NCBI GenBank assembly: GCA_014879565.1
Contig: JACSRW010000034.1
Coordinates: forward strand, 30,530 to 94,529
Direction of reading: 5' to 3'
Length of the DNA: 64,000 nucleotides
DNA from: Chitinophagaceae bacterium
Lineage (GTDB): Bacteria > Bacteroidota > Bacteroidia > Chitinophagales > Chitinophagaceae
Numbering within the stretch: the stretch's first letter is position 1; every line of letters begins with the position of its first letter. Below the pieces are notes generated by a model, which saw only the letters and a list, made by a program, of their open reading frames with translations, made no database searches and was not told where the DNA came from. Below are positions 1 through 8,463 of this stretch, piece after piece. A program made the translations under genes and the position numbers.

Positions 1-924
1 ACCACTATCCGGAAATTCGGAAAAGACAGCGAAACGATCAATGTGATCTATGTGATCAATGACAAAGGGGAACTGCTGGATGATATCCGGATCCGGGAAT
101 TCATCCTGAACCCGCCCGATAAAAAAGTTTCCGAGCTGATGGACGACCGGTTTATTGCCCTCCGGCCGGAAGACGACCAGGAATCCGCCGCAGAGGTTTT
201 TAAAATGAATAACCGGGTAGCCCTGCCCGTTGTCAGTAAAAGCAATAAACTGCTGGGTATTGTTACCATTGACGATATTTTGTGGGTAACTGCCGAGGAA
301 TTCAGTGAAGACATGCAGAAAATGGGGGGTACGGAAGCCCTGAACGAACCCTATCTGGAGATGCCGATATTCAGGCTCTTCAAAAAGAGAATTGTCTGGC
401 TGGTTATCCTTTTTATGGGAGAATTGCTGACAGCTTCTGCCATGGCTTATTTTGAAGACGAAATCAAACAAGCCGTGGTATTGGCTTTATTTGTTCCCCT
501 GATCATTTCCAGCGGGGGTAATTCCGGGTCACAGGCATCCACGCTCATTATACAGGCCATGGCTGTCGGGGAAATCACGATAAAAGACTGGTGGCGGGTA
601 ATGCGCCGTGAAATTATCTCCGGTTTATTGCTGGGATCCGTACTGGGGCTCATCGGTTTCTTCCGGATTTACGCGTGGCACGTTTTCGCGCCGGGTATTT
701 ACAGCGAACACTGGGCACCGGTTGGCATTACCGTCGGAATTACCCTGCTGGGCGTTGTACTCTGGGGTACCATTACCGGCAGTATGCTGCCCCTCCTGCT
801 GAAAAGACTGGGGGCCGATCCTGCTGTCAGTTCCGCGCCCTTTGTGGCTACACTGGTGGATGTCACCGGACTTATCCTGTATTTTTCCGTGGCCTATTCC
901 CTTTTACAGGGAACCCTTTTATAG
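1..924 (+). CDS. mgtE: Magnesium transporter MgtE, C-terminal part (5' end outside window)
   Basis: Inner-membrane Mg2+ channel/transporter of the MgtE family. The reading frame is open from base 1, so the start and the cytoplasmic N domain lie upstream of the window. What is present begins inside the CBS-domain pair: the second CBS domain contains VALPVV and [11 protein letters not shown]. It is followed by five hydrophobic helices typical of the MgtE membrane domain. The family signature around [16 protein letters not shown] and the last-helix motif [10 protein letters not shown] are intact. The CBS domains normally sense cytosolic Mg2+ and close the pore. The stop at 922-924 is followed by about 100 bases before glmS. 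Identity is secure; only the truncation limits it. Confidence 0.95.
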   Translation, partial: TTIRKFGKDSETINVIYVINDKGELLDDIRIREFILNPPDKKVSELMDDRFIALRPEDDQESAAEVFKMNNRVALPVVSKSNKLLGIVTIDDILWVTAEEFSEDMQKMGGTEALNEPYLEMPIFRLFKKRIVWLVILFMGELLTASAMAYFEDEIKQAVVLALFVPLIISSGGNSGSQASTLIIQAMAVGEITIKDWWRVMRREIISGLLLGSVLGLIGFFRIYAWHVFAPGIYSEHWAPVGITVGITLLGVVLWGTITGSMLPLLLKRLGADPAVSSAPFVATLVDVTGLILYFSVAYSLLQGTLL

Positions 925-982
925 CTTCCTTTTGCCGTCTCGCCAAAATTGCAGACATTCGTTTTTTGCAGGCAGGCAAACG

Positions 983-1013
983 TTTGCATGTTTAAAAAAC
1001 CAACCTATTGTTG
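983..1013 (+). promoter_or_regulatory. Probable Bacteroidota-type promoter for glmS
   Basis: TTTG at 983-986, a 19-base spacer and TATTGTTG at 1006-1013 resemble the Bacteroidota -33/-7 pattern TTTG-N19/20-TAnnTTTG, with one mismatch in the -7 element. It would start transcription a few bases before the MCGIV start codon at 1030, which supports that start over the longer open frame. Confidence 0.4.
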
Positions 1014-1029
1014 CAAAAAATTCAATACC

Positions 1030-2865
1030 ATGTGCGGAATAGTCGGTTACACCGGTCACCGGGAAGCATATCCCATAATTATAAAAGGTCTCAAAAGACT
1101 GGAATACCGGGGGTATGACAGTACAGGGGTTGCCCTCCGGAATGGCGGGCTTAAAGTATATAAAAAGAAAGGGAAAGTAGCAGAACTGGAGGAAACACTG
1201 ACCGGTACCAATCTGCATTCTCATATCGGCATCGGTCATACCCGCTGGGCCACCCATGGAGAACCCAGTGACCGGAATGCTCACCCCCATCAGTCATCCA
1301 GCGGCGAACTGGCGATGATCCATAACGGGATTATTGAAAACTACCATCAGCTTAAACAGGAACTCACCAATAAGGGATATACATTCAGCAGTGATACGGA
1401 TACCGAAGTCTTGCTGAACTTCATTGAAGAAATCAAGAAAAATAACAATTGCTCCCTGGAAGAAGCGGTACGGGTAGCGCTGAAAAGGGTTACGGGGGCC
1501 TATGTTATCCTGCTGATGGATGCCAATGACCCGGACACCATCATCGCAGCCCGAAAAGGAAGTCCCCTGGTGATCGGGGTGGGTAAGGGAGAACATTTTC
1601 TTGGTTCCGATGCCTCTCCCATGCTGGAATACACAAAGGAAGTGGTGTATGTGAACGACTACGAACTCGCTATTGTGAAACCGGATGAACTGGTGCTGAA
1701 AAACCTGGGGAACGAGAAAATCACCCCCTATGTCCAGAAACTGGATCTTGAACTGGCGGCTATCGAAAAGGGCGGCTTTGATCACTTTATGCTCAAGGAA
1801 ATATTTGAGCAGCCGCAAACGGTTTATGATTGCCTGCGCGGAAGGCTGGATGCCACAGAAGGCACGATCACCATGAGCGGTATCCAGCAATATGCGGAAC
1901 AGATTATTCATGCTAACCGGATTATAATGGTGGCCTGCGGAACGAGCTGGCATGCGGGACTGGTAGCCGAATATATTTTTGAAGAACTGTGCCGGATCAA
2001 TGTGGAAGTAGAATATGCATCTGAATTCCGTTACCGCAATCCAGTCATAAGCAAAGGAGATGTAATTATCGCCATTTCCCAAAGCGGGGAAACGGCCGAC
2101 ACACTCGTGGCTATTGAAAATGCCAAAAATAACGGGGCCATCATCCTGGGTGTGGTGAATGTAGTAGGCTCTTCCATTGCACGTACCAGCCATGCCGGCG
2201 CCTATACCCATGCCGGCCCGGAAATAGGGGTGGCTTCCACCAAGGCTTTTACTGCCCAGCTGGCCGTTCTGACCATGATCGCCCTGAAAGTCGGGTATAT
2301 GAAAGGCACCATCCCGCATAAAAGATATATGCACCTTCTCAGGGAATTACAGGAGGTGCCGGAAAAAATAGCCTGGGCCCTCCAGAGAAGTGATACCATT
2401 AAGAAGCTGGCAGAAAAATATAAGGACGCCCGAGATTTCCTTTACCTGGGCCGGGGTTATAATTTTCCGGTTGCCCTGGAAGGCGCCCTGAAACTCAAAG
2501 AGATTTCTTATATCCACGCGGAAGGATATCCGGCCGCGGAAATGAAACATGGTCCGATCGCTCTTGTGGATGAAACCCTGCCCGTGGTATTCGTGGCAAC
2601 CCGCGATTCCTATCATGAAAAAGTAATCAGCAATATGCAGGAGATAAAGGCCCGCAAAGGAAAAGTGATTGCTGTCATCACCGAAGGTGACGACAGTTCC
2701 GGCTCCCTGGCAGAAGAGGTCATGATCGTTCCTGAAGCCGATGAAATCATTGCGCCCATGCTCAGTGTGGTTCCCCTGCAACTGCTTGCCTATTATATCG
2801 GGGTGGCCAAAGGCTGTGATGTGGACAAACCCCGCAACCTGGCAAAATCTGTTACGGTTGAGTAA
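1030..2865 (+). CDS. glmS: Glutamine-fructose-6-phosphate aminotransferase (isomerizing)
   Basis: Makes glucosamine-6-phosphate from fructose-6-phosphate and glutamine, the first step towards UDP-GlcNAc for peptidoglycan and LPS. The 611-residue protein has an N-terminal class II glutamine amidotransferase domain beginning MCGIVGYTG, where Cys2 becomes the catalytic N-terminal cysteine after Met removal. Two SIS domains follow; the first holds CGTSWHAG and the second ends with the family tail PRNLAKSVTVE. The frame is open back to 949, but the amidotransferase needs the cysteine right after the initiator, so ATG 1030 is chosen. The next gene starts 13 bases after the stop, suggesting co-transcription. 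No glmS ribozyme-like sequence is visible upstream. Confidence 0.97.
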   Translation: MCGIVGYTGHREAYPIIIKGLKRLEYRGYDSTGVALRNGGLKVYKKKGKVAELEETLTGTNLHSHIGIGHTRWATHGEPSDRNAHPHQSSSGELAMIHNGIIENYHQLKQELTNKGYTFSSDTDTEVLLNFIEEIKKNNNCSLEEAVRVALKRVTGAYVILLMDANDPDTIIAARKGSPLVIGVGKGEHFLGSDASPMLEYTKEVVYVNDYELAIVKPDELVLKNLGNEKITPYVQKLDLELAAIEKGGFDHFMLKEIFEQPQTVYDCLRGRLDATEGTITMSGIQQYAEQIIHANRIIMVACGTSWHAGLVAEYIFEELCRINVEVEYASEFRYRNPVISKGDVIIAISQSGETADTLVAIENAKNNGAIILGVVNVVGSSIARTSHAGAYTHAGPEIGVASTKAFTAQLAVLTMIALKVGYMKGTIPHKRYMHLLRELQEVPEKIAWALQRSDTIKKLAEKYKDARDFLYLGRGYNFPVALEGALKLKEISYIHAEGYPAAEMKHGPIALVDETLPVVFVATRDSYHEKVISNMQEIKARKGKVIAVITEGDDSSGSLAEEVMIVPEADEIIAPMLSVVPLQLLAYYIGVAKGCDVDKPRNLAKSVTVE

Positions 2866-2878
2866 TCCCGGATCTGAC

Positions 2879-5086
2879 ATGAACATAATAACCAAAAAAG
2901 CGATCTCCTCCCTCGGATACGGGTTTATTCCCAAAGAGTATATTCCTAAAGGGAAAAACGAATATTACCTGCGCAACCGGCAAAACCGGAGCGGCATCCG
3001 TTACAGACAGCTTAGCCAGGTTGAAATATCCCTGCTTGAAAAAAACGATAACAGTTCAGACAATTGGGATAAAGTGCTTGTTTCCGAAGCCTTTGATCCT
3101 ACCCTGGTGAAACGCTGTTCTTTTTTCGGCCTGGTCCGGATCGGCAAACTGGAGCCGTATTTCCATGAATTCAACAATCTGCACATGCCGGTAGGTCTGT
3201 ACAACAGCACTATCATCAGTTGTGATATCGGCGACAATGCCGTTATAGACAATGTAAACTTCATGAGCCATTACATCATCGGTAATGACGTCATGCTGGT
3301 CAATATCAATGAACTCGCCACCACCAATCATTCCAAATTCGGTAATGGCGTGCTGAAAGAAGGTGAAAAAGAATCAGTGCGAATCTGGATGGAAATCTGC
3401 AATGAAAACGGGGGTCGCAGCGTGCTGCCCTTTAATGAAATGCAGGCCGGCGATGCCTGGCTCTGGTCCAAATACCGGGACGACGAAAAACTGCTGCAGA
3501 AATTCAGGGAATTCACCGACCAGAAATTTGACACCAAAAGAGGCTATTACGGGAAGATCGGTGACCGTACCGTGATCAAAAACTGTAAAATCATCAAAGA
3601 TGCCTGGATTGGCACCGACGCCTATCTTAAAGGAGCCAATAAAATCAAGAACATCACAATCAATTCCTCCCCGCAGGCCAAATCACAGATCGGGGAAGGC
3701 TGCGAACTGGTGAACGGGATTGTGGGTTATGGCTGCCGGATATTTTACGGTGTGAAGGCAGTGCGTTTTATGATGGGCACCAATTCCCAGCTGAAATACG
3801 GGGCAAGGCTGATCAACTCTTACCTGGGTGATAACTCAACCATCTCCTGCTGTGAAGTGCTGAATTCACTGATATTCCCTGCGCATGAACAGCATCATAA
3901 TAATTCTTTTCTATGCGCTGCCAGTATCCTGGGCCAGAGTAATATGGCCGCCGGAGCCACCATCGGCTCCAATCACAATTCCCGGGGAGCTGACGGGGAA
4001 CTGATTGCAGGAAGAGGTTTCTGGCCGGGCTTATGTGTAAGCCTGAAACATAATTCCCGTTTCGCCTCCTTTGTACTCATCGCAAAAGGCGATTTCCCCG
4101 CAGAACTGAATATACCGCTGCCCTTCTCTCTGGTCAGCAATGATGTGAGCCGCGACCGGCTGGTGATAATGCCGGCTTACTGGTTTTTGTATAATATGTA
4201 CGCGCTGGCAAGAAATGCAGGGAAATACACCAGCCGGGATAAACGACTGGACAAGTCGCAGTATATAGAATATGACTACCTGGCCCCCGACAGTATTCAT
4301 GAATTACTGGAAAGTCTCACCCTGCTGAAAAGGTTTACCGGGCAGGCCTGGGCCAAAACCCTGGGGAAAAAAATGTCGCCGGAAGCCTGCGAAAAAAAAG
4401 GAGAACAATTGCTTGAGAAATATCCGGAAACCGTAAACAGCCTGGAGATATTGGCAGAAGGTTTTGAAAACAGTCGCCGGCCGGTACAACTGATAAAAGT
4501 GGCCGAAGCATGGGCCATCAGCCGGGAAATGATCCGTTATTACGGGATTACACAACTGCTCCGTTTTATACAGGAAAAGGGATTCCGGAACTGGAAACAG
4601 CTGGCCACCCGGCTGCCCGGAAAAACAACCCGTACCAAATGGATCAATATCGGCGGACAACTGATGCCGGAACCTTCGCTGAAAAAACTGATCCGGGAAG
4701 TGAAAAACGGGAAACTGGCCGACTGGGATGCCGTACACGCATTCTACCGGTCCGTGTCTGCCGCTTATCCTGCAGAAAAATTCAGGCAGTCTTTTGCCGC
4801 CCTGTTGGAAGTGACCGGACTGAAGCCGGACGGTTTTTCCCGGGAAAAATGCATCCGGCTTTTACAGGAAAGCACCAAAACCCGTAAACGGATCAGTGAC
4901 GCGATCTATTCCTCCCGTGCCAGGGATTATGAAAACCCGTTCCGGAAAATGGTATATAACAACGACGAGGAAATGAACCGGGTTATCGGCCGCCTGGATG
5001 AAAACAGTTTTATCCTCCAGCAGCAGGAAGAAGAGAAATTATATACGGAAAAGGTCAGGGAAATTATTGAACTGCTCTCCGCCTGA
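2879..5086 (+). CDS. DUF4954 family protein (hexapeptide-repeat / left-handed beta-helix)
   Basis: A 735-residue protein of the Bacteroidota/Spirochaetes DUF4954 family, whose biochemical role I cannot name. The N-terminal two thirds carry repeated hexapeptide-like rungs (for example IISCDIGDNAVIDNVNF, IGEGCELVNGIVGYGCRI and GSNHNSRGADGELIAG), as in left-handed beta-helix acyl- and nucleotidyltransferases. The C-terminal third is charged and helical (KLIREVKNGKLADWDAVH, RKRISDAIYSSRARDYENP). ATG 2879 is chosen because the longer frame from 2741 overlaps glmS. Its position 13 bases after glmS suggests work on amino-sugar or nucleotide-sugar intermediates; this is inference from context only. 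It converges on der 4 bases away. Confidence 0.85.
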   Translation: MNIITKKAISSLGYGFIPKEYIPKGKNEYYLRNRQNRSGIRYRQLSQVEISLLEKNDNSSDNWDKVLVSEAFDPTLVKRCSFFGLVRIGKLEPYFHEFNNLHMPVGLYNSTIISCDIGDNAVIDNVNFMSHYIIGNDVMLVNINELATTNHSKFGNGVLKEGEKESVRIWMEICNENGGRSVLPFNEMQAGDAWLWSKYRDDEKLLQKFREFTDQKFDTKRGYYGKIGDRTVIKNCKIIKDAWIGTDAYLKGANKIKNITINSSPQAKSQIGEGCELVNGIVGYGCRIFYGVKAVRFMMGTNSQLKYGARLINSYLGDNSTISCCEVLNSLIFPAHEQHHNNSFLCAASILGQSNMAAGATIGSNHNSRGADGELIAGRGFWPGLCVSLKHNSRFASFVLIAKGDFPAELNIPLPFSLVSNDVSRDRLVIMPAYWFLYNMYALARNAGKYTSRDKRLDKSQYIEYDYLAPDSIHELLESLTLLKRFTGQAWAKTLGKKMSPEACEKKGEQLLEKYPETVNSLEILAEGFENSRRPVQLIKVAEAWAISREMIRYYGITQLLRFIQEKGFRNWKQLATRLPGKTTRTKWINIGGQLMPEPSLKKLIREVKNGKLADWDAVHAFYRSVSAAYPAEKFRQSFAALLEVTGLKPDGFSREKCIRLLQESTKTRKRISDAIYSSRARDYENPFRKMVYNNDEEMNRVIGRLDENSFILQQQEEEKLYTEKVREIIELLSA

Positions 5087-5090
5087 TCTG

Positions 5091-6404
5091 TTATTTCTTA
5101 CGGAAAAACAAGCGCACCGGCACACCCGTAAACGAAAAATGTTCCCGCAATTTATTTTCCAGGTAATTCTTGTAAGGCTGTTTGATATCATCCGGGAAAT
5201 TGCAGAAAAAAGCAAAAGACGGCACGGCTGTCGGAAGCTGGGTGACAAACTTAATCTTCACCGGATTCCCCCGCACAACCGGCGGATGGTAGGCCTGGAT
5301 AGCTTTCAGCATGATATCGTTCAGGGCTGATGTAGGCAATTTCCGCTGCCGGTTCTCGTAAACCTCCAGAGCGGTTTCAATCGCTTTGAATATCCTTGTT
5401 TTTTCCAGGGCGGAAATAAACAGAATGGGCACATCGTTAAAGGGAGCAAATCGCTTTTTCAGTTCTGCCTCGTATTCCTTGGCCGTATTGGTTGATTTCT
5501 CCACGAGATCCCACTTATTGACGAGCACCACAATTCCTTTTCCTTTCCGGGCAGCCAGGCTGTAAATATTCAGATCCTGGGCAGCGATTCCTTTTTCCGC
5601 ATCCAGCAGGATCAGGCAAACATCCGCTTCATCCATTGCTTTGATGGCCCTGATGACCGAATAGAATTCGAGATCCTCATGCACTTTTGATTTCCGCCGG
5701 ATACCCGCGGTATCGATCAGGATAAATTCTTTCTGGAACAGATTATAATGGGTATGAATGGTATCCCTGGTGGTACCGGCAATATCGCTGACAATGGTCC
5801 GCTCTTCCCCGATGAGGGCGTTGAGCAGAGAAGACTTGCCGGTATTGGGCTGCCCGATAATGGCAAATTTCGGCAATGCCGCCATTTCCTTTGTCTCTTC
5901 GGAAGCGTCCTCTGTAATCAGCTCTGTTATCCCGTCGAGCAATTCTCCCGTCCCGCTGCCGCTCGCTGCCGCAATAAAGAAGATGCGGTCAAAACCCAGG
6001 CTGTAAAATTCAGAGGCTTCCAGCAGACGCTCGTTATTATCTACTTTATTCACCGTCAGAAATACCGGCTTCGTACTACGGCGCAACACATCCGCCATGG
6101 AGTCGTCCAGGTTGGTCATACCCGTGGCGGCATCCACCATAAAAATGATGGCGTTCGCCTCTTCCACAGCCACCAGCACCTGTTTGGCAATCTCTTTTTC
6201 AAACACATCCTCACTTCCCTGTACAAAACCGCCGGTATCAATCACATTAAAGGTCTTCCCGTTCCAGTCAGCAATGCCATACTGACGGTCACGGGTCACC
6301 CCGCTGATATCATCCACAATGGCTTTCCGCTGCTCCAGCAAACGGTTAAACAAGGTACTCTTGCCCACATTCGGTCTTCCAACAATAGCTACTGTAAATG
6401 ACAT
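5091..6404 (-). CDS. der: Ribosome biogenesis GTPase Der (EngA)
   Basis: Essential GTPase for 50S subunit assembly. The 437-residue length is typical. Two GTPase domains in tandem are visible: the first P-loop is GRPNVGKST near residue 8 with DTGG as G3, the second is GQPNTGKSS near residue 180 with DTAGI and NKWD. A C-terminal KH-like domain follows (VPSFAFFCNFPDDIKQPYKN). It lies downstream of era on the same strand; the 65 bases between hold a heptamer repeat array. Two assembly GTPases side by side would probably be co-transcribed, provided the array does not interfere. Confidence 0.97.
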   Translation of the reverse strand: MSFTVAIVGRPNVGKSTLFNRLLEQRKAIVDDISGVTRDRQYGIADWNGKTFNVIDTGGFVQGSEDVFEKEIAKQVLVAVEEANAIIFMVDAATGMTNLDDSMADVLRRSTKPVFLTVNKVDNNERLLEASEFYSLGFDRIFFIAAASGSGTGELLDGITELITEDASEETKEMAALPKFAIIGQPNTGKSSLLNALIGEERTIVSDIAGTTRDTIHTHYNLFQKEFILIDTAGIRRKSKVHEDLEFYSVIRAIKAMDEADVCLILLDAEKGIAAQDLNIYSLAARKGKGIVVLVNKWDLVEKSTNTAKEYEAELKKRFAPFNDVPILFISALEKTRIFKAIETALEVYENRQRKLPTSALNDIMLKAIQAYHPPVVRGNPVKIKFVTQLPTAVPSFAFFCNFPDDIKQPYKNYLENKLREHFSFTGVPVRLFFRKK

Positions 6405-6432
6405 GTTGAATTATTTTATTTTTTTATCCATT

Positions 6433-6474
6433 GCCTGCTGCCCATTGCCCATTGCCTATTGCCTGCTGCCTAAT
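6433..6474. repeat. Heptamer tandem repeat array, unit GCCYATT, between era and der
   Basis: Six consecutive 7-base units read on the + strand: GCCTGCT, GCCCATT, GCCCATT, GCCTATT, GCCTGCT, GCCTAAT. On the transcribed strand this is a run of GGCAATR-like units. The era stop codon (complement of 6470-6472) falls inside the last unit, so the array abuts the coding sequence directly. The same unit recurs at 19285-19354. Confidence 0.85.
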
Positions 6475-7336
6475 ACCCATATTCCTTCAGCTGCATCTCA
6501 TTTTCCCTCCACTTCGGCTTCACTTTGACAAACAGTTCCAGAAAAACTTTCTGCTGCAGAAAATCCTCAATCGCTTTCCGGGCTTCCGTGCCGATTTTTT
6601 TGATCATACTGCCTTTCTCCCCGATCAGGATCATCTTCTGTGTTTCCCGGTGCACGATAATATCCGCTACAATTTTCACCAGGGTGGTTTTTTCTTTGAA
6701 CTCCCTCACCAGTACAGCCGTATGATATGGAATTTCATCTTCTGATAATTCGTAAATTTTTTCCCGGATCAGTTCGCTCACAAAAAACTTTGTCGGCAGA
6801 TCGCTGATCTCATCCCCCGGGAAAAAAGGCTCTCCTTCCGGTAAAAGCGCCAGCACCGGTTCCATGAATTTTTTCAGATCCGGCGAACGGGTGGCGGAAA
6901 GGGATATGGTTCCTTTACAATAAGACTTCCCCCTGAAATAGGCCTCCGCCTCTCTTACTTTTTCCGCGCTCACTTTATCGGTTTTATTGATCACCACCAG
7001 GGCGGGCACTTTCAGTTTCAAGGATGAAAAGATCGCATCCGGGGTTTCCCATTCATCACTGACATCCACCAGCAGTAAGGCCAGGTCTGCATCCTCCAGG
7101 GCGCTTTTAACCGCCTGCATCATTTTTTCATGCAGTTTGTAACGGGGCTCAATAATCCCGGGTGTATCGGAAAAAATCACCTGGTAATCCTCGCCCGTCA
7201 GTATGGCCTTGATCCGGTGCCGGGTGGTCTGCGCTTTGTGAGATACAATCGCCAGTTTCTCCCCCATCAATGCATTCAACAAGGTGCTTTTCCCCGCATT
7301 GGGCCGGCCAAAAATATTGACAAAACCACTTTTCAT
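6470..7336 (-). CDS. era: GTPase Era
   Basis: GTPase that binds 16S rRNA near its 3' end during 30S maturation. It has 288 residues. The P-loop GRPNAGKST is near residue 10, G3 is DTPG, G4 is NKTD, and a C-terminal KH domain has the family signature (EKGSMIKKIGTEARKAIEDFL) and ends KWRENEMQLKEYGY. All expected motifs are present. A terminator between it and the upstream lipoprotein gene suggests its own promoter in that short gap. der follows after the heptamer array. Confidence 0.97.
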   Translation of the reverse strand: MKSGFVNIFGRPNAGKSTLLNALMGEKLAIVSHKAQTTRHRIKAILTGEDYQVIFSDTPGIIEPRYKLHEKMMQAVKSALEDADLALLLVDVSDEWETPDAIFSSLKLKVPALVVINKTDKVSAEKVREAEAYFRGKSYCKGTISLSATRSPDLKKFMEPVLALLPEGEPFFPGDEISDLPTKFFVSELIREKIYELSEDEIPYHTAVLVREFKEKTTLVKIVADIIVHRETQKMILIGEKGSMIKKIGTEARKAIEDFLQQKVFLELFVKVKPKWRENEMQLKEYGY

Positions 7337-7359
7337 ACTTCCTGCAAAATTGCATAAAA

Positions 7360-7380
7360 AAACCGGGCCGTGCCCGGTTT
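7360..7380 (-). terminator. Intrinsic terminator after the 7399-7818 lipoprotein gene
   Basis: A 9-bp perfect stem, AAACCGGGC (7360-7368) with GCCCGGTTT (7372-7380) around a 3-base loop. On the minus strand it is followed by a run of T, so it fits the end of the lipoprotein transcript just before era. Confidence 0.8.
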
Positions 7381-7398
7381 ATATAGGGAGCTTTATTA

Positions 7399-7818
7399 TT
7401 ACTGGCGGGTATAGGTTATGATCAGCACATCGCCGGCCACCAGGTTATCGGAAGAACTTACGGTAAATGCCGAACAACTGAAATTGCCAACGGTACCCGG
7501 TATACCGTCTACCGTCATGGTGGTGCCGGAAAGGCTCCAGGTACCATTATCCGCGGAGCTGGGGGTACATACGACGCCGGCGTCCGCAATTGTATAAACT
7601 CCGCCTGCAGAAAGGGTCAGCACATTATCCCGGTCACATTCATCCAGGTAAGTTGTCAGCACATCCAGTTCCGGTGAGGAGGCAGAAGCTTTGTATTTCA
7701 TAGCAGTAATTTTGTAACTGCCCTGAATGGCTTCCGTGCTGAGACTGCAGTTGTCTTTGTCTTTTTTACAGGCAGTAAAAAGAACTGCCAGTACGATAAA
7801 GGATAAGATTTTTTTCAT
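7399..7818 (-). CDS. Small lipocalin-like lipoprotein
   Basis: A 139-residue predicted lipoprotein. The N-terminus MKKILSFIVLAVLFTACKKDK has a hydrophobic stretch and a lipobox ending at Cys17, then lysine/aspartate residues. The remainder is beta-rich and ends GTWSLSGTTMTVDG...LIITYTR, as in the lipocalin-like lipoproteins common in Bacteroidota. Two further cysteines (near 56 and 83) could form a disulfide. No specific ligand can be named. It sits directly beyond the left boundary of the tRNA-associated island, so before the insertion it would have lain just downstream of the initiator tRNA and its terminator. Confidence 0.75.
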   Translation of the reverse strand: MKKILSFIVLAVLFTACKKDKDNCSLSTEAIQGSYKITAMKYKASASSPELDVLTTYLDECDRDNVLTLSAGGVYTIADAGVVCTPSSADNGTWSLSGTTMTVDGIPGTVGNFSCSAFTVSSSDNLVAGDVLIITYTRQ

Positions 7819-7842
7819 GTCAGGTTTTTTTAATTTGTCAAT

Positions 7843-7870
7843 AAAGGCCCCACCTGCCGGCGGGGCCTTT
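7843..7870 (-). terminator. Orphan terminator, probably the original terminator of tRNA-fMet
   Basis: Nine-bp stem AAAGGCCCC (7843-7851) with GGGGCCTTT (7862-7870). No gene ends near it on either strand. On the minus strand it starts two bases after a sequence identical to the last 12 bases of the tRNA-fMet gene (7872-7883). It therefore looks like the tRNA's old terminator, separated from the gene by an insertion. Confidence 0.6.
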
Positions 7871-7871
7871 A

Positions 7872-7883
7872 TTGCGAAGGGGA
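7872..7883. repeat. Left direct repeat (att-like) copying the 3' end of tRNA-fMet
   Basis: TTGCGAAGGGGA, identical to 9604-9615, which is the last 12 bases (including the discriminator base) of the tRNA-fMet gene. This is the arrangement left by site-specific integration into a tRNA 3' end. Confidence 0.65.
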
Positions 7884-8053
7884 AGTTACCCCCATTTCAT
7901 TTTAACCATTACAATGCAAAGATAACGATTGATTATCAATATCTGCAAATTTTCTCATGTTGAATAAATGAAGGTTTGCGGGCAAGTCTTTACAAGCTTC
8001 CGCTGAAGATCAATGCAAAACAATTTCATAACTGTCTTGGTACTGAAATAAAA

Positions 8054-8078
8054 AAAGCCAGGAGAACTTCCCGGCTTT
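8054..8078 (-). terminator. Terminator of the island gene pair
   Basis: Imperfect hairpin, AAAGCC-A-GG paired with CC-C-GGCTTT, followed on the minus strand by a run of seven T. It lies about 80 bases past the stop of the 8159-8419 gene and fits the end of that transcript. Confidence 0.65.
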
Positions 8079-8158
8079 GTCAAGAAAATGTAAGAAGACA
8101 AATTCCAAGTATTAATTAATACGAAAGCCCACTGTTATTTTTTTTAACCTGCAGATTT

Positions 8159-8419
8159 CTATTTAACAATTGATCTGAAATAGTATGTAAGCGTTCCTAA
8201 CACTATCACTAAAAAACCAACACCTAACAGTAGTAAGTTTGGTTTTTTTACAACTGAATTCTCTTTCTTGGACAACTCAATAGCTGCGTCAACAATCATG
8301 TCTAATCCACGCATAGTGACCACACCCCAGAAAAACAATCTTATTTGTATTGAGTTACTTGTTGCAATCAAAAAAAAAGCTGCACAATTAATAATAAAAT
8401 ACACTTGATCTTTTCTCAT
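8159..8419 (-). CDS. Hypothetical small two-helix membrane protein
   Basis: An 86-residue protein I do not recognise. Two hydrophobic segments are visible, about residues 6-34 (VYFIINCAAFFLIATSN onward) and 63-81 (LLLLGVGFLVIVLGTLTYYF), joined by a charged loop with KKENSVVKKP. Codons are AT-rich compared with neighbours outside the island. It lies 44 bases downstream of the lipoprotein gene 8464-9213 on the same strand and shares its terminator, so the two are probably one transcript. Small two-helix proteins next to secreted proteins are sometimes immunity proteins, but nothing in the sequence proves that here. Confidence 0.6.
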   Translation of the reverse strand: MRKDQVYFIINCAAFFLIATSNSIQIRLFFWGVVTMRGLDMIVDAAIELSKKENSVVKKPNLLLLGVGFLVIVLGTLTYYFRSIVK

Positions 8420-8463
8420 TTTGCCATTTTAAGAAAGACAAAAATTATACCATTTACTTTATA

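Noticed and set aside
949..1029. Upstream extension of GlmS
   Set aside because: The class II amidotransferase needs the cysteine directly after the initiator methionine, so MCGIV at 1030 is the start; the extension also covers the likely promoter.
1294..2334. 346-codon open frame antisense to glmS
   Set aside because: It lies wholly within glmS, and the translation has low-complexity composition typical of antisense frames.
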